Below are positions 33,627-45,653 of a stretch of DNA of 64,000 bases, one piece after another (within the stretch, counting starts at the first letter, position 1; every line of letters begins with the position of its first letter). The stretch is from Codonopsis lanceolata. Taxonomy: Eukaryota; Streptophyta; Magnoliopsida; Asterales; Campanulaceae. The notes beneath the pieces are model-generated. The model saw nothing but the letters and a program-made list of their open reading frames with translations. It did no database searches and was not told the origin of the DNA. Made by a program: the position numbers and the translations under genes. The DNA is taken from the NCBI GenBank assembly GCA_013146195.2, contig CM028381.1, positions 96,529,380-96,593,379 of the forward strand, read 5' to 3'.

Positions 33627-33926
33627 ATAAAATACAATACAGCTCATAGTCGCACGCTTACAATTGACAAAAGATAAAGAGCGGCTAAGATTGATTCTTT
33701 TACTGAGATCCTACGGTCATTATCACTCCCTGAGTTCACATGTGTGAACAGCGGTTGAGTAACTACCTCCCTCTCTCTCCAACTCCCCCACTATTCATGG
33801 TTGGTGGCCACTAATCCTTCATCCACAAAACCCACCAATTTTATGCATGCAATTTTGTATACAAATAAATTTTTAAAAAAATCGTAAATTTTGTAATTTG
33901 AAATATATTATTCGTAAGAAAGCTAG
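33627..33926 (+). mobile_element. Helitron family A, copy 4 (terminal hairpin lost)
   Basis: Matches copy 1 from AATACAATACAGCTCATAG to TTTGTAATTTGAAATAT, but the GGCACG hairpin is replaced by ATTCGTAAGAAAG before CTAG (33923-33926). Confidence 0.7.
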
Positions 33927-34200
33927 TTTAATACTAAAATGTGACACTTTTAATGTTATAAAGTAACACTTTAATGTCAAACGTAATGATTTTTTTTTAT
34001 AAAAAAAATAAGACACTTTTCAAAGTGAAAGTAACACATTTAAGACTAAAAGTGGCATATTTAAGCCCAAAAAGTAACACTTTTTTAGGGGAAAATTAGA
34101 ATTTTCATTAAAAATGTAAAGTCGCATTTTTAAGGCCAAAAGTGACACATTTTATACTATAAAGTGACACTGTTAATAGTAAAAAGTAACACTCTGGATA
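33927..34200. repeat. AAAGTGACAC-type degenerate minisatellite, cluster 2
   Basis: Same TTAATACTAAAAGTGACAC words as 31380-31640. It begins directly after the CTAGT of Helitron copy 4. Confidence 0.75.
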
Positions 34201-34707
34201 TTTAAACATGAGAGGTGGTACTGTAATTTTCAAAAACTAAGGGGTTGCATAGAAATTTCTGAATTTTGTCCCATTTAACCTTGATAGACCACGGATAAGG
34301 ATCCGAGACCACCTCATATTTTAAACACTTGGAGAGTAAATGAGTCATGAGTCTTGAGGTGTCATCTTGAAAAACCAGCTACCAAAATTAGTAGGTTGTA
34401 TCTTAACTTGTGTAGAGATAAGCAAAACCATATCGATAATTAACATCTCCATCTATAATCCGTAAACAACTTTGTATATCTTGGAAAAGGCTAAACCAAC
34501 ACCCCCCCGAATCCGATGATGAAGTAAGAGGCAAATAAATTTTACAAACTTCTTGTCATTGTAAAACCAACTTAACAGAATATGGGCAAAAGAATAAGAT
34601 ACAAAAATTAAAAGGTTATTTCCATGGTTAACAAGAAGAGGAACCGAAGACATTGCCTTACCGGGTAACTAGCAACCAGTGGCAAATGCAATTTGATATT
34701 TTCATCT

Positions 34708-37356
34708 CTAGCGTCCTTTCGGATTCATGATCTGTGAGAACACAGCACTGGGTGTCAAACCATCTGAGTCTTCGCTGGCCAGGCTCCTACCACCAATGCT
34801 CATAGACAACCCCGTGCTCCTTGAGTCTGTAATATTTCCATCATAACCTGGGGAAGCATTTGGATCGCTCTTTCCTTTAAGTGGTGCATCATATTCTTCC
34901 TCTTCAATGTTCATTCGTACAATACCCTTACCACTTTCCTCTGCACTCTCCTGAAGCTGCAGTGCAAATTCAAGGTTCCACAGCACATCGCCCATGGATG
35001 GCCTGTCAATCCCCTGATCAGCCACACACTTAACAGCTGTCTCAGCAACTTTCTTGAAGCACTCCGGTGCAATCTTCCCCTTCAGGTACGGGTCTAGGAT
35101 CTGATCAAGAATGCCCTTTGTATGACAATGAAAAGCCCACTCTGCCAGGCTAACTTGCTCCTTTGCAAGTGTTGGGTTCAAAGCTGGCCGTGCACACAAG
35201 ATCTCAAAAAGGACTACTCCAAATGAGTACACATCAGATTTATCTGTCAGTTGCTGCCGCCGGAAGTATTCTGGATCCAGGTACCCGAAACTACCTTTGA
35301 CCACAGTGCTGACGTGTGTGTGATCCAATGTAGGGCCTGTTTTAGACAATCCAAAATCTGATACCTTTGCAACCCACTTCTCATCCAAGAGAATGTTAGT
35401 TGTCTTGACATCACGGTGGATAATGGTGTACTTGGCACCAGTGTGAAGATAGTGTAAACCACGAGCAGCACCAATGCAAATCTCAAGCCTTTGCTTCCAA
35501 GGCAAAGGAGGTTTCTGGGTCTTATAGAGATGTTCACGGAGTGTTCCATATGCCATGTAATCATATACAAGGATCATCTCTGTGTTTTCTTCGCAATAGC
35601 CAATCAGCGAGACAAGGTGGCGGTGTCGAAGTTTAGAAAGCATTTCAATCTCGGTCTGAAACTCATTGATACCTTGTTCAGAGAGGGGGTTTCCACGCTT
35701 AATTGCAACTTTAGTCGTTCCACCATCAACTTCTCCCTTGTAAACTTTGCCAAAACCACCCACCCCAAGGAGCAGGGCCTCATCGAAGTTGTTGGTGGCA
35801 GCCTTAATCTCAGCAAATGAAAAGTGGCGACAAAGGTTTGAAGGGAGAGAAGAGGCATAACTTCCCGTAGTGGTCTTGGCTGAGCCAGATGAATGTGAAT
35901 TTCCATATAAGGAAAGAGGGAGCCACCCGGACGGTCCATCACTTGAGCTGGGTTCCTTACCCTGCCTTCGGCAACGGGTTAGGAAGCAAACAAATAGACC
36001 AATCAGTAGGATTGCAGCAATGCCACCACCAACACCTCCACCGATGGTTTTGCTTTTATTATTGGACTTACCTGATCGGGAAGCATCTGCTGATGGATCA
36101 ATCACATCTTGCCTTAAGAGTGGAAGTGGATTTGATCCAGCAAGACTTCCGCTAGAACTGTTTAGTTTGAATATCTCCACCCCGTTCAAGATTGCATCAT
36201 AATAATTTGACCTTGAGGCAGTATTTGGGTGAAGTGCAAGCCAAAGATCCTGCCGGGGAACCCCAACAGGAAGAAACACCACGTAATCCTCGTATACCGG
36301 AACATCACTTCTTCCTGCCCAAGCAATCACATCAGCGTCGGGCTCAGCAGTTTGATTGTTGATGAAAATCTGAAACACCCTTTGATTGATTTGAGTCATA
36401 TTCGGAGCAATCTCACAGAAATGGAGCCTGACGAGGTAGAAGAACCCTGTGTCGACTTCGAAGTACCAACTTAAATTGTAATTCTGGTTGATATTTGGGT
36501 CTGGGCCCATTGATCTGGCAGTTTTATAGACATCAACCGGTGCAACATAAGTCGGTATTCCCAAAGGATACGTGATTGTTATATTAGGGTCAGTAGCCAC
36601 TGAAACCCCAGTTGCAGCCCCAAATATGTATACGGAATCATCGTACCAAGGCCTGAAAAGGCCAGTATCTCCAGAGGGGGAAATGGCATTGCCACCAACA
36701 TTCAACCGATACACATTCTCAAGAGCAGTAGAGTTGTTGATGGGGAAACTTGTGCTTGCACCAATAAGCTTGCCATTATTGGAACTATAGATATCAGGGT
36801 GGGAGACAATCTCGATCCCATTCACAAATGCATATGAATTGGGAGTAGTTGAAGTTGGGGTGAAAGTAATATTCAAAGTTCCCGATTCAACATTGACAGA
36901 ATACTCCTTGGACATAAAATCCAAATTCAAAGCATCAGTGTATTGGGAAGCACTAAAGTTCCTGAGAAGGGTATAACCTCCAGCAGACACGGAGAAGACA
37001 CCATTGGAGGCAGCAAGGCCGGAATAAGACTCCGGGTAGAAGTACAAACGGACAAACTTCCGACCAGCTGCTACAGGGAAACTATAGGTGAACTCGGATT
37101 GAAAAATCCGAGCAGTCATATAAGGAATCTCTGGAACAGAAGGCTTTTGAGTAGCAGCAGTGGAAGCCGATGACCTCCCAGTCAATAGAAACTTTGACCC
37201 AATATCCGTGGTCCATATCCTGCTATCGGTATCAGTAGTTTCACCATTCGCACCGCAACTAAGGAGAATCTTATCAGTCGGGACATAATCTGCAGCCGAT
37301 ATTGCATTAACCAAACATGCCAAGACCAGAAACCAAAACTTTTCGGCGTTCCTCAT
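34708..37356 (-). CDS. FER: FERONIA-type malectin-like receptor kinase (CrRLK1L)
   Basis: 882 residues, one exon. Signal peptide 1-21 (ends NAISA before ADYVP); two malectin-like ectodomain halves, ~25-190 and ~205-400 (TARIFQSEFTYSFPV; NVYRLNVGGNAISP); membrane span 438-460 with RCRRQGK stop-transfer; Ser-rich juxtamembrane; kinase domain ~525-800 with G-loop GVGGFGKVY (531-539), Lys553 in VAIK, HRDVKTTN (Asp649, RD-type), DFG (667-669), DPEYF; tail ending SEDSDGLTPS-AVFSQIMNPKGR. These ectodomain, juxtamembrane and tail stretches are hallmarks of FERONIA rather than other CrRLK1L members. FERONIA is a plasma-membrane sensor of RALF peptides and cell-wall pectin, working with LLG co-receptors in growth, fertilisation and immunity (family knowledge). 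The ATG at 37356 is chosen because the nine codons upstream start with TTG and include no ATG. The only intact host gene seen; family lengths are close to 895. Confidence 0.97.
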   Translation of the reverse strand: MRNAEKFWFLVLACLVNAISAADYVPTDKILLSCGANGETTDTDSRIWTTDIGSKFLLTGRSSASTAATQKPSVPEIPYMTARIFQSEFTYSFPVAAGRKFVRLYFYPESYSGLAASNGVFSVSAGGYTLLRNFSASQYTDALNLDFMSKEYSVNVESGTLNITFTPTSTTPNSYAFVNGIEIVSHPDIYSSNNGKLIGASTSFPINNSTALENVYRLNVGGNAISPSGDTGLFRPWYDDSVYIFGAATGVSVATDPNITITYPLGIPTYVAPVDVYKTARSMGPDPNINQNYNLSWYFEVDTGFFYLVRLHFCEIAPNMTQINQRVFQIFINNQTAEPDADVIAWAGRSDVPVYEDYVVFLPVGVPRQDLWLALHPNTASRSNYYDAILNGVEIFKLNSSSGSLAGSNPLPLLRQDVIDPSADASRSGKSNNKSKTIGGGVGGGIAAILLIGLFVCFLTRCRRQGKEPSSSDGPSGWLPLSLYGNSHSSGSAKTTTGSYASSLPSNLCRHFSFAEIKAATNNFDEALLLGVGGFGKVYKGEVDGGTTKVAIKRGNPLSEQGINEFQTEIEMLSKLRHRHLVSLIGYCEENTEMILVYDYMAYGTLREHLYKTQKPPLPWKQRLEICIGAARGLHYLHTGAKYTIIHRDVKTTNILLDEKWVAKVSDFGLSKTGPTLDHTHVSTVVKGSFGYLDPEYFRRQQLTDKSDVYSFGVVLFEILCARPALNPTLAKEQVSLAEWAFHCHTKGILDQILDPYLKGKIAPECFKKVAETAVKCVADQGIDRPSMGDVLWNLEFALQLQESAEESGKGIVRMNIEEEEYDAPLKGKSDPNASPGYDGNITDSRSTGLSMSIGGRSLASEDSDGLTPSAVFSQIMNPKGR

Positions 37357-37388
37357 GAAGAATAAGCGAATACAGTAGCACAATTAAG

Positions 37389-37749
37389 CTGAAAAGTCGA
37401 GCAAAAAAGAAAAAAACAGATCAGATTTCCATCCTTAAAAACGATAATCTGGCAATACAATTAAATCAAACAATCCATCAAAATTAACAACTACTCATCT
37501 ATAAGGAATTGACCTATAAGATCAAGGCTAGTAAGGGAGAAAAAACTAGGGTATTGAAGTTCATAATCAATTGTAATATAGACTAAAAATAGGAGCAAGC
37601 TTAAGACTACTAAACAAAAAAAAAAGAAAGAAAAGCTATAATTGTTACAGATCCATCAAATGTTAACTCAGAAAAGAAAAATCGAAGTAGATGAAGTTGA
37701 CAATTAGGGCAAAAATGGAAACTAAGTAGATGAAGAAGATGGAAATTAC
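37389..37749 (-). other. predicted 5'UTR intron of the FERONIA gene
   Basis: On the minus strand, GAG|GTAATT at 37749 and a pyrimidine-rich TTTTCAG acceptor at 37389, 32 bp before the ATG. Introns in the 5' leader are common in this family. Length 361 bp. Inference from splice signals only. Confidence 0.65.
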
Positions 37750-37877
37750 CTCGGATAAATGGACAGAGGGAGTCAAGAAAGAGGAAATCTTGAATATGAA
37801 GAAAGCTTCAACTCATTCCAAATGTAAGAACATGAATGCTTACTTTGGATCAAACAGCATAGAGAGACATAATGTGC

Positions 37878-37897
37878 GAGAGAGAGAGAGAGAGAGT
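37878..37897 (-). promoter_or_regulatory. CT/GA repeat in the 5' leader
   Basis: A (CT)n run on the transcribed strand, downstream of the TATA box, in the predicted first exon. GA/CT tracts near the start site are frequent in plant promoters. Confidence 0.5.
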
Positions 37898-37968
37898 GGA
37901 AAGAGAAATTAGTTAAGAATGTTAGACAGAGGAGTGGGAAACGAGAGCAGAGACTAAGTAGTTGGCAG

Positions 37969-37975
37969 TTTTATA
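37969..37975 (-). promoter_or_regulatory. putative TATA box of the FERONIA gene
   Basis: TATAAAA on the minus strand in GAATATAAAACTGCC, placing a start near 37940. About 610 bp from the ATG, of which 361 would be spliced out. Confidence 0.6.
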
Positions 37976-37979
37976 TTCT

Positions 37980-40900
37980 TTCAAACGGACGTCGGGAAGG
38001 CGTTGAAATTTGTCCCAATCATCGTTTAGGATATGTTGCGAAAATATGCCAGTGTGAGTGTTGTATATGAATAACTGTGACACGCTATAATGATAGTAAA
38101 ATGATTTCTAATTTAATTTTATCACTTAAATGCTAATGTTTTATTATTAATATTAAGGAATATATAAATTACATTAGAGATAGTTATTATAATCACAATA
38201 ATACGTGAAAAGGTAAAATTGAAATATTGTAAAAATTGTAGAAATAATATTTAAAATTTAATTTTTTAAAAGTTATGTTAATAATATAACACATAAGATG
38301 TTACATCAATTGATACATAAATTTTAGTACCCATTAAATGACTCTAACATTTTTTTTAAATAGACTTTTTACTCTGAACGGAATGAGAACATCCAAAACT
38401 AATACTTTGATAAGATACTCCAGTTATTTAGTACAAGTAATATTTTCAAAGATCAACCTACTAAGTAAGGTTTAGCTGATCTGAATGTAATCATCATAGA
38501 TTTGATGATTAATTACTTTTACTAAAAAAGTTTTAAAATGAAAATCGAAAGCAAAGCTAAAGAAGAGGGAATCATAACTCGATGGGTTCTTTGATCTGTG
38601 GCGTGCACTTATATTGTACATGAACTAATACCAGATTTTTTCAAAGTAAAAGGACCAATGTTGAAGTTAACCCTTTTTAAAACTATGATGCACCACGTAT
38701 CTACTTTACCAAATGCTGCGAATATATTGAATAATTTATGATCGGGATCCTCATATACATGTATTATGTTATCCTAGCTATTAGATTAATCTATTCTATT
38801 TCACTTAAAATTTAATAAGAAAAATATAATAAACAAGTGATATTACGAATTAGAGTTTATAATATTAATATGAGCTTTAGTTTTAGAGTCGATGGATAAT
38901 TAAGTTGGTGATTATTTATGATGTTTTTGTCATTACTTAGAAAATATCTTATTTGATCAAACGATATAATTTTTTTAAAAAAATTAATCTAACGACACTT
39001 ACACGAAAATTTATAGTGGTACCACAAGTTCTAATTGTTAATACTAGATCTCCGTGTTTGTGCCTATGTCACAGTGTCAGTATATCTGATTTCGTCAATT
39101 GAAACGACAACGTCTAAATAGAATGTGCGATTTTAAAAAATGTTACATTTACGGTTACGAGATACATTGCTTTAAGTGGTAGTTGAGGGGCGTTTTTCGA
39201 ACTCGACTCATAGTTGATGGAGGTATTTGTAAGGAGTTATATGTAACTGACCTATGAACGTTTGATATTGTGGCAGAATGTAAGATTTATGTTTTATAAA
39301 GGGTAATTGTTCAGAAGATTAATCTCAGGTGTGTGACTGCTCATAATATTAATTGTAGATGGTGACTTTGTAATAGGGTGAAAGAAAATAGAGAGTTAAA
39401 AGTGGATAACTACTCTCACACATGTGAATGTGAGAATGAATCTTAACCGTTAAATTTTTTAAGATAATTTAATCTCAACCTCTAAATAGTTTTAGTCAAT
39501 TGTACATGTGTGAGAATGAGTTTTATTGTAATATAAATTATAGGTGGTGACTTGTAATAGAGAAAGAAAAAATTAAAAATTAAAAATTGATAACTACTCA
39601 TATATGCGAATGTGAAGATAAATCTCAATCGTTAAAATTTTTAAGATAATTTAATCTCAATCTATTAATAGCCCTACTTAATTACCTGATTGTTTTATAT
39701 TAAAGAGATGGCTTTAAAAATCAAAATAATAACCCATTTACTTGCAAAAATTTATTTCATCCGTCAATTAGCGCGTCGTAATAAAAGACGACCACGCGTT
39801 TCTCTTTTCCATTTCTGAGTTGGACTATTGTCCCATCTCCTGATCCTCCCCAGTTCTTAGTTGGCCGGCCCTACCAGTTTATTTGTGGTGGGTCGAAGCT
39901 GGCAATTGACATTGGACCTTTTGGTGAGCTGGGACTTTGCCTATTGCACCGAATTTAGCACTTCCTCCAACCTTTTTTTCTCCCTTTTGTAAAAAAATGA
40001 TTATCCTTCTACTCCTAAGTAGTAAGTCCTAATCCTATCACATCACATCACATCACATGTGGTTGAAACTTGTAAGATTATTAGGTCATGTACAACAAAG
40101 AATCATCTTTTGATCTCCTTTTAATACTCAATTCATTAAAAATAAATATAAAAATTTATTTGATACTCATAAACTACCCAAATAAAAAAATTCATACAAC
40201 AGCTTGGTACAAACCCCAATAATTTTTTATATATTACCATTTTTATCTTCAATAACTTTAAAATTTGGAAAAAATAAATTGGTATCCAAATGAGTCAAAC
40301 CAAGTCTTTATTTATAAATAAAAATGTGTAATTTTTAAAAATATTTTTTTATTTTATCTTGAATCATAAAAAAATCAAAAAATCAAAGAAAAAAAATCAT
40401 GGACCCATTCTTTATTTGGTGAGAGAGAGAGAGAGATATGGCAAAGTTTCCAAGTGGACCGGCAAGTGCAGGCTGATTCCGGAATTTTGGACGTCTCAAC
40501 CCAGGAGACTCAATTTGAAATATCAAAATTGATTTCGATATGATCGAGGGTATGATACCCCGTTGTAAGTGATAAACCCTTTTTCATTCTGATATACTCC
40601 TCCGTTGTACTCTCTCTAATAAAGCTACTCAGGTTTTTTTGGGGTCGTTTTTAATTGTAACTATGGAAAATATTCATTTCAATAAATTTTTTAATATTAT
40701 ATTAATTTTACATTTATATATTATCTATAATTTGTATTAACGTGTCAACTTCTATTGTGTTGCATTTATTAATTATTAGCAATGTCATGTTTTTTTTAAA
40801 ATAATATCCCCTATTTTCCGAGGCAAAGAGTCTATTGTTATATTTTGAGATTTTTATTTTAAACAGTTTATTTTAAAAAATTAAGATATAAAGGTGTTAT

Positions 40901-41207
40901 TTTACTACTAATGAAATACTAAAAATATCATTTTTCTTAAATGATTTCAGACGGAGATTTTTTTGTACAAAACGGAAGGAGTAAAAAAGTTTAAGGGTTA
41001 AATTTAATAATAGAACTGTTTTTTTTTTTTTTGGGATAAGCATTAAGCAGCAATTAAAATTTGAGATTATTTTTTGGGAACGGAGTGAAGAATGTCCCAC
41101 CCCCGGTCCAAATTGATATATCCCCTTTTCAAAAGAAATTTGTTCAAAATGAGTCTCCAATTGTAGTTATAAAAAATCAAATTTGTTATCTATCACGTAA
41201 TAATTAG
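37980..41207. other. intergenic, no gene seen
   Basis: AT-rich. Two similar ~140-150 bp blocks lie at 39354-39505 and 39539-39675 (shared GATAACTACTC, AAGATAATTTAATCTCAA). A (GA)n run is near 40425. Single ends resembling Stowaway termini occur near 40975 and 41080. Confidence 0.5.
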
Positions 41208-41219
41208 CTATAAGTCAAC

Positions 41220-41310
41220 CTTTTTTTTTTTTTCACTTAAGGAGGCATGGGAAGGGATCAAAGCTCACAGCGTTGTGTCTCACGCTACCACTGGACCACC
41301 CCCTTAGGAA
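41220..41310 (-). mobile_element. short tRNA-derived SINE, copy 2, with 12-bp target duplication
   Basis: Reverse complement of the 5459 copy: CCTAAGGGGGTGGTCCAGTG at its 5' end, internal GATCCCTTCCCATGCC and a T-run (A-tail) at 41220-41235. Flanked by perfect direct repeats CTATAAGTCAAC (41208-41219 and 41311-41322), which proves retroposition of a ~90-bp unit. Box B is changed (CTTTGATCCC). Confidence 0.9.
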
Positions 41311-41322
41311 CTATAAGTCAAC

Positions 41323-42579
41323 TTCTTTAATGTTTTTTAAATATTAAAAAAGAGTAACGTAAAAGCCCCCAAATCAGAACCAATTTTTGTACATAAAATG
41401 GTGTGAAATCGTATATTTCATCTTATGTAACATCTTGTTGACTAACATATATTAAAATGTAAAGTTAACTATGTATCGTTTTTCTTGTCTCCTTTAGCTT
41501 ACAACTCTCATAAAAGCAATTTGGGTTGCATATCGCAAAATGACATAATATTAAGCATCAGTGCGTTGCTCGAGGGCTCAAGTAATCTGCGACAAGCTCA
41601 AAACCAGCTCCTCGTCATTCTTTAAGGAAGAAATTGCGGACTAGTCCCTTTTTCCAAATTTTTAATCGTTCTACTCCCCTAATCGAAAGAGGTCACTTTC
41701 ATAAAATTGTTCAAAAAATGCTTAGATTCATCTCTTTTCACAGCTATGGTCAACAATTTGGATTTCAAAAATCACGATTATTGCGTAACGAAACGGGGAT
41801 CGACCTGTCCGGTTAAACTACGATGGTCAAAGGGGAAGCGCCTCTTCGTGGGGTTTGGGGCAGCGTCTCCGAAATGTAAACGATTTTTCCAATTCATTAA
41901 AATCGATACGGAAATGAACTTGGGTTGGGTTGAAGGATTTTTCGATAAGAACGAAGACAAAGGATGAAAAAAAATGGCTTACAACAGATGATGAAAAAGA
42001 AGTAGGTGGAAAAGATGCAATCGAAACTAGTTTGCAACGTGATGCAATCGAATTTCAATCATTATGATGCATATCGTTATGATTTTGATGGATGATTGTG
42101 ACATCGTGATGTATCAATTGATTGTTTGATTTGGATTAAATAATTTAAATAAATACATCATGATGGATTGCCTTGCCTAAATCTTTATCCCATCCATCAC
42201 TCGCAATTCTCAAATAGACTATGACAAGCTTATCGATGGATGCATGGCATAAACTCATAAGATTAAGAGACGAAGGAAAGACAAAAGAAGGGGAGAATTT
42301 TATGACAAGAAGAAACCGCTAGTTGGAGCAACTTTGGCAACCCACTTTTTTACTAGAATGATGGAATGAATAAATATTAAATATTTTAGAGTTGATCTTG
42401 CATTTCAGTATTCAATATTTAATAATAATAATAATAATCAAAAGTATGTGATTTTAATACTATATAAATCTTATTTACATAAAATTAACTGGTGAATCGC
42501 TATTTATACAAAATTTAGGGATTAAGATCACTACTCCTTCCGTTCTAAACTATAGTTCATTCATTTTTAAATAAGTACT
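41323..42579. other. intergenic; small unassigned frames
   Basis: A frame at 41707-41967 (86 codons, KRGSTCPVKLRW, GKRLFVGFGAASPKCKRFF) lies in a slightly G+C-richer patch (41560-41970) and could be a decayed gene fragment; I recognise no family. 42415-42440 is a short AAT repeat. 42535 starts with CTCCTTCCGTTCTAAA, a Stowaway-like end. Confidence 0.35.
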
Positions 42580-42640
42580 TATGGGGGTGATCCAGTGGTA
42601 GATATGGGGCTTTACAAAGTGTGAGGTCGTAAAATCAATT
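42580..42640 (+). mobile_element. SINE copy 3, truncated
   Basis: Shares TTATGGGGGTGATCCAGTGG and TTTACAAAGTGTGAGG with copy 1 but lacks box B and tail. Confidence 0.7.
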
Positions 42641-43772
42641 ATAAGATTGATTATGATTCAAAAAGCACCTAAACATGTTTAATATGAAATATTGTAGAAA
42701 TTGTAGGTATAATTATTTTAAAAAGACTCTTCAAGCTTAACATCTTGATCTTGATATAAAATGTTAGACGTTTACATAGAATGAAATGAGTATGGAGTAT
42801 TAAACATATTTCAAGAACGATTGAAAAACTTTTCTTATGATTGATTGATTAATGAAATCGTTTACTGTAGGTTGTAGCCTGTAGCTAATTATCGTGCTTC
42901 AATATACACTAATAACTAATACTCCGTAACTAGTTATTTAGCTTGGGTTTCACACGGGTACAATATGAGATATTAAATATATATATAGTAATAATAATAT
43001 AAATTTTTGATATTATAATTAGATTGTTAATTTCTTCTATAGTTATTTTTTTTTCTATTGCTACTAATATTAAACGATTTTTTTACTTAAATACTTTTTA
43101 AATTAACATAAGTTTCTAACTAACGTGATATACATATTTTGTATTAGTAATAATAGTAAAAATCTTTGATCTAAAGACTTTTAAAATTAACATCTAACTT
43201 GATAATAATATTAGAAGTCTTTATGTTAAAAACTTATAAAATCATAATTCATTTTTAAACAATGTGAGACACTTATTTTCGATTTATATTTGTAATAAAA
43301 GTTTAAGTATTTTATCTAAAGACTTTTAAAACCAACACTACATTCTAACCATGCGATATACATATTTTATATTAGTAATAATAGTAATAGATAAAAAAAA
43401 ATTAACCAACATTCATTTCTAAACAATGTAAAATACATTTTTTTCTATTGGCAATAACATAAAAATGATTTTATCTAATGACTTTTATAATCACTACTCA
43501 TTTCTAAATAATGTGAGATACAATTCTTTATAACCAATGTGAGATCCATCATCTAAAAAGTTTTTAAATCAATATCACTTTTTCTAACTAATGTGAAATA
43601 CTTCTCTTCTATTGTTAATAATGGTAAACTTTTAAAATTAGCATCACTCTCTAACCAATGTGAGATGCATATCATGATTTAGTAATAATAGTATAAGTTT
43701 TTTATCTTAAAAAAATTTATAATTAACATATATTTCTAAATAATGTGGGATACATATCTTCTATTATATTGA

Positions 43773-44934
43773 TTAGTACTCTTGCTCGTGCCGATGGCAC
43801 GATGCCAGTTTGAGAATTTATCAATAAATGAAGCAGATAATGTGAAAATAAATTAATATTTACTTATAATTTGTAGGGGTTGAATATATATACACTACAC
43901 AACAAAAAAGGGAGAAAACTCAAATGTGTAACAAAATAAAACATTTTACTTCGATATTTATTTCATAAGAAAACCAAAAAATAAATATTTTAATTGTAAC
44001 TACTGTAAATATACGAAAAGAAAATTTTATTGAACGAAAACTCAGTCTTCTTCTTCTATAGGTTCTTACTTAACAACAATGGAAACCAAATTAATAACTT
44101 TGTCAAATTTTCCATGATATGCAATAATTTTGTCTATTATAAATAAATCTAAGTCAGACATAAATTAAACTGGGATTCAGTTGATTACGATAGCAATCAA
44201 TTAAGAAACTACAATTAAATATTTGTAAAACCGTAAATGTCAGTTTATTATTAATGAACTACTAAAAGTATTATTTTCTTAAAAAAAATTAACTTTCAAA
44301 CGGGGCCTCTTTACCCAGAACGGAGGGATTAATTAACCATTTGTATACGAAATCGCAGGCTGAACAAACAAAACGAGCCGGACAAAAATTAAATTGATTA
44401 AGTTAATTACGATAACAGTTAAAAAGAAAAAAAAACAAATATTTCAAATTACAAAACTTACGATTTTGTAACTTTTTTTATTTGTATACGAAATTACGGG
44501 CCGGAAAAAATTTAATTGATTAAGTTAAGTACGATAACAATTAAAAAGAAAAAATTAAAATACAAATATTCCAAACTTAGACATAAATTAAATTAGGATT
44601 CACTTGATTACAATAGCAATCAATTAAGAAACTACAACTAAATATTTGTAAAACCGTAAATGTCCTTTTATTATTAATAAACTACTAAAAGTATTATTTT
44701 CTTAAAAAATTGACTTTCAAACAAGGCCTCTTTGCCCGTAACGGAGGGATTAATTAATAATTTGTATACAAAATTGTGGGCCGAACAAAAAAATGTCGGA
44801 CAAAAATTAAATTGATTAAGTTAATTACGATAACAGTTAAAAAGAAAAAAAATAAATATTTCAAATTATAAAATTTACTATTTTTATTTAATTTTTTTAA
44901 ATTTGTATACGAAATTGCAGACCGAAAAAAAAAC
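43773..44934 (-). mobile_element. Helitron family A-like insertion
   Basis: Minus-strand 3' end: CGTGCC-ATC/GAT-GGCACG hairpin (~43790-43806), then AGCAAGAGTACTAA (CTAA 43773-43776) and T, a CTRR-T end. The body repeats ATTTCAAATTACAAAACTTACGATT-type sequence as in the 32149-32883 copy, about three times. The TC end is not recognisable. Confidence 0.65.
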
Positions 44935-45360
44935 ATTTTAAACCAATATCTGTTTCTAAATAATGTGGATCTTTTTGTAACCAATGTGAGATACATTATC
45001 TAAAAACATTATAAACCAATATCACTTTCCTAACCAGTGTGAAATACATATTTTTTCCATTAGTATTAAGCATCTTATAAAAAAACTTTTAATACATACA
45101 TCACTCTTTAACCAATGTGGAATACATTTCATCAGTTGGTAATAGTAGTAGAAGTTTTTTTATCTAAAAAAATATAAAACCAATATTTCTTTCTATATAA
45201 TAAAATACATATATTCTCTTCTCTTTTATTGATGATAAAAGTATAAGTCTTTTTATTTAAAGACTTTTAAAATAAACATCATTTTTTAACCAATGTAAGA
45301 TTTATCTCTTTTATTGGTAATAATAGTAATTTAAAACTAATATTAATTTATAATAAATGT

Positions 45361-45363
<3 letters not shown>

Positions 45364-45442
<79 letters not shown>
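45364..45442. repeat. (TA)n microsatellite
   Basis: About 78 bp of TA dinucleotides within the Helitron B repeats. Confidence 0.95.
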
Positions 45443-45445
<3 letters not shown>

Positions 45446-45653
45446 TATTGCTAATAATATTAAAAGTATTATATATAATCTAAAATAATTTAAAATTAAT
45501 ATCATTTTTTAATCAATGTAAGATATACATCTTCTATTGGTAATAATGGTATAAATCTTTTATCAAAAGACTTTAAAAACCAATATCATTTTCTAATCAA
45601 TGTATGATACATCTCTTCAATTGGTAATTAATAATAGTATTTTTAAAACAATA

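Noticed and set aside
35491..36202. Open frames opposite to the kinase gene
   Set aside because: Shadow frames of a strongly conserved coding sequence, without their own motifs.
37357..37383. Nine-codon N-terminal extension of the receptor kinase
   Set aside because: It begins with TTG, lies next to the predicted splice acceptor, and the ATG at 37356 gives a normal signal peptide.
41634..41967. Overlapping 60- and 86-codon frames as a gene
   Set aside because: No recognisable family, no promoter or splice evidence; kept only as a note in the intergenic entry.
42535..42800. Second Stowaway MITE
   Set aside because: The left end is suggestive (CTCCTTCCGTTCTAAA) but the right end matches poorly and a SINE piece lies inside.
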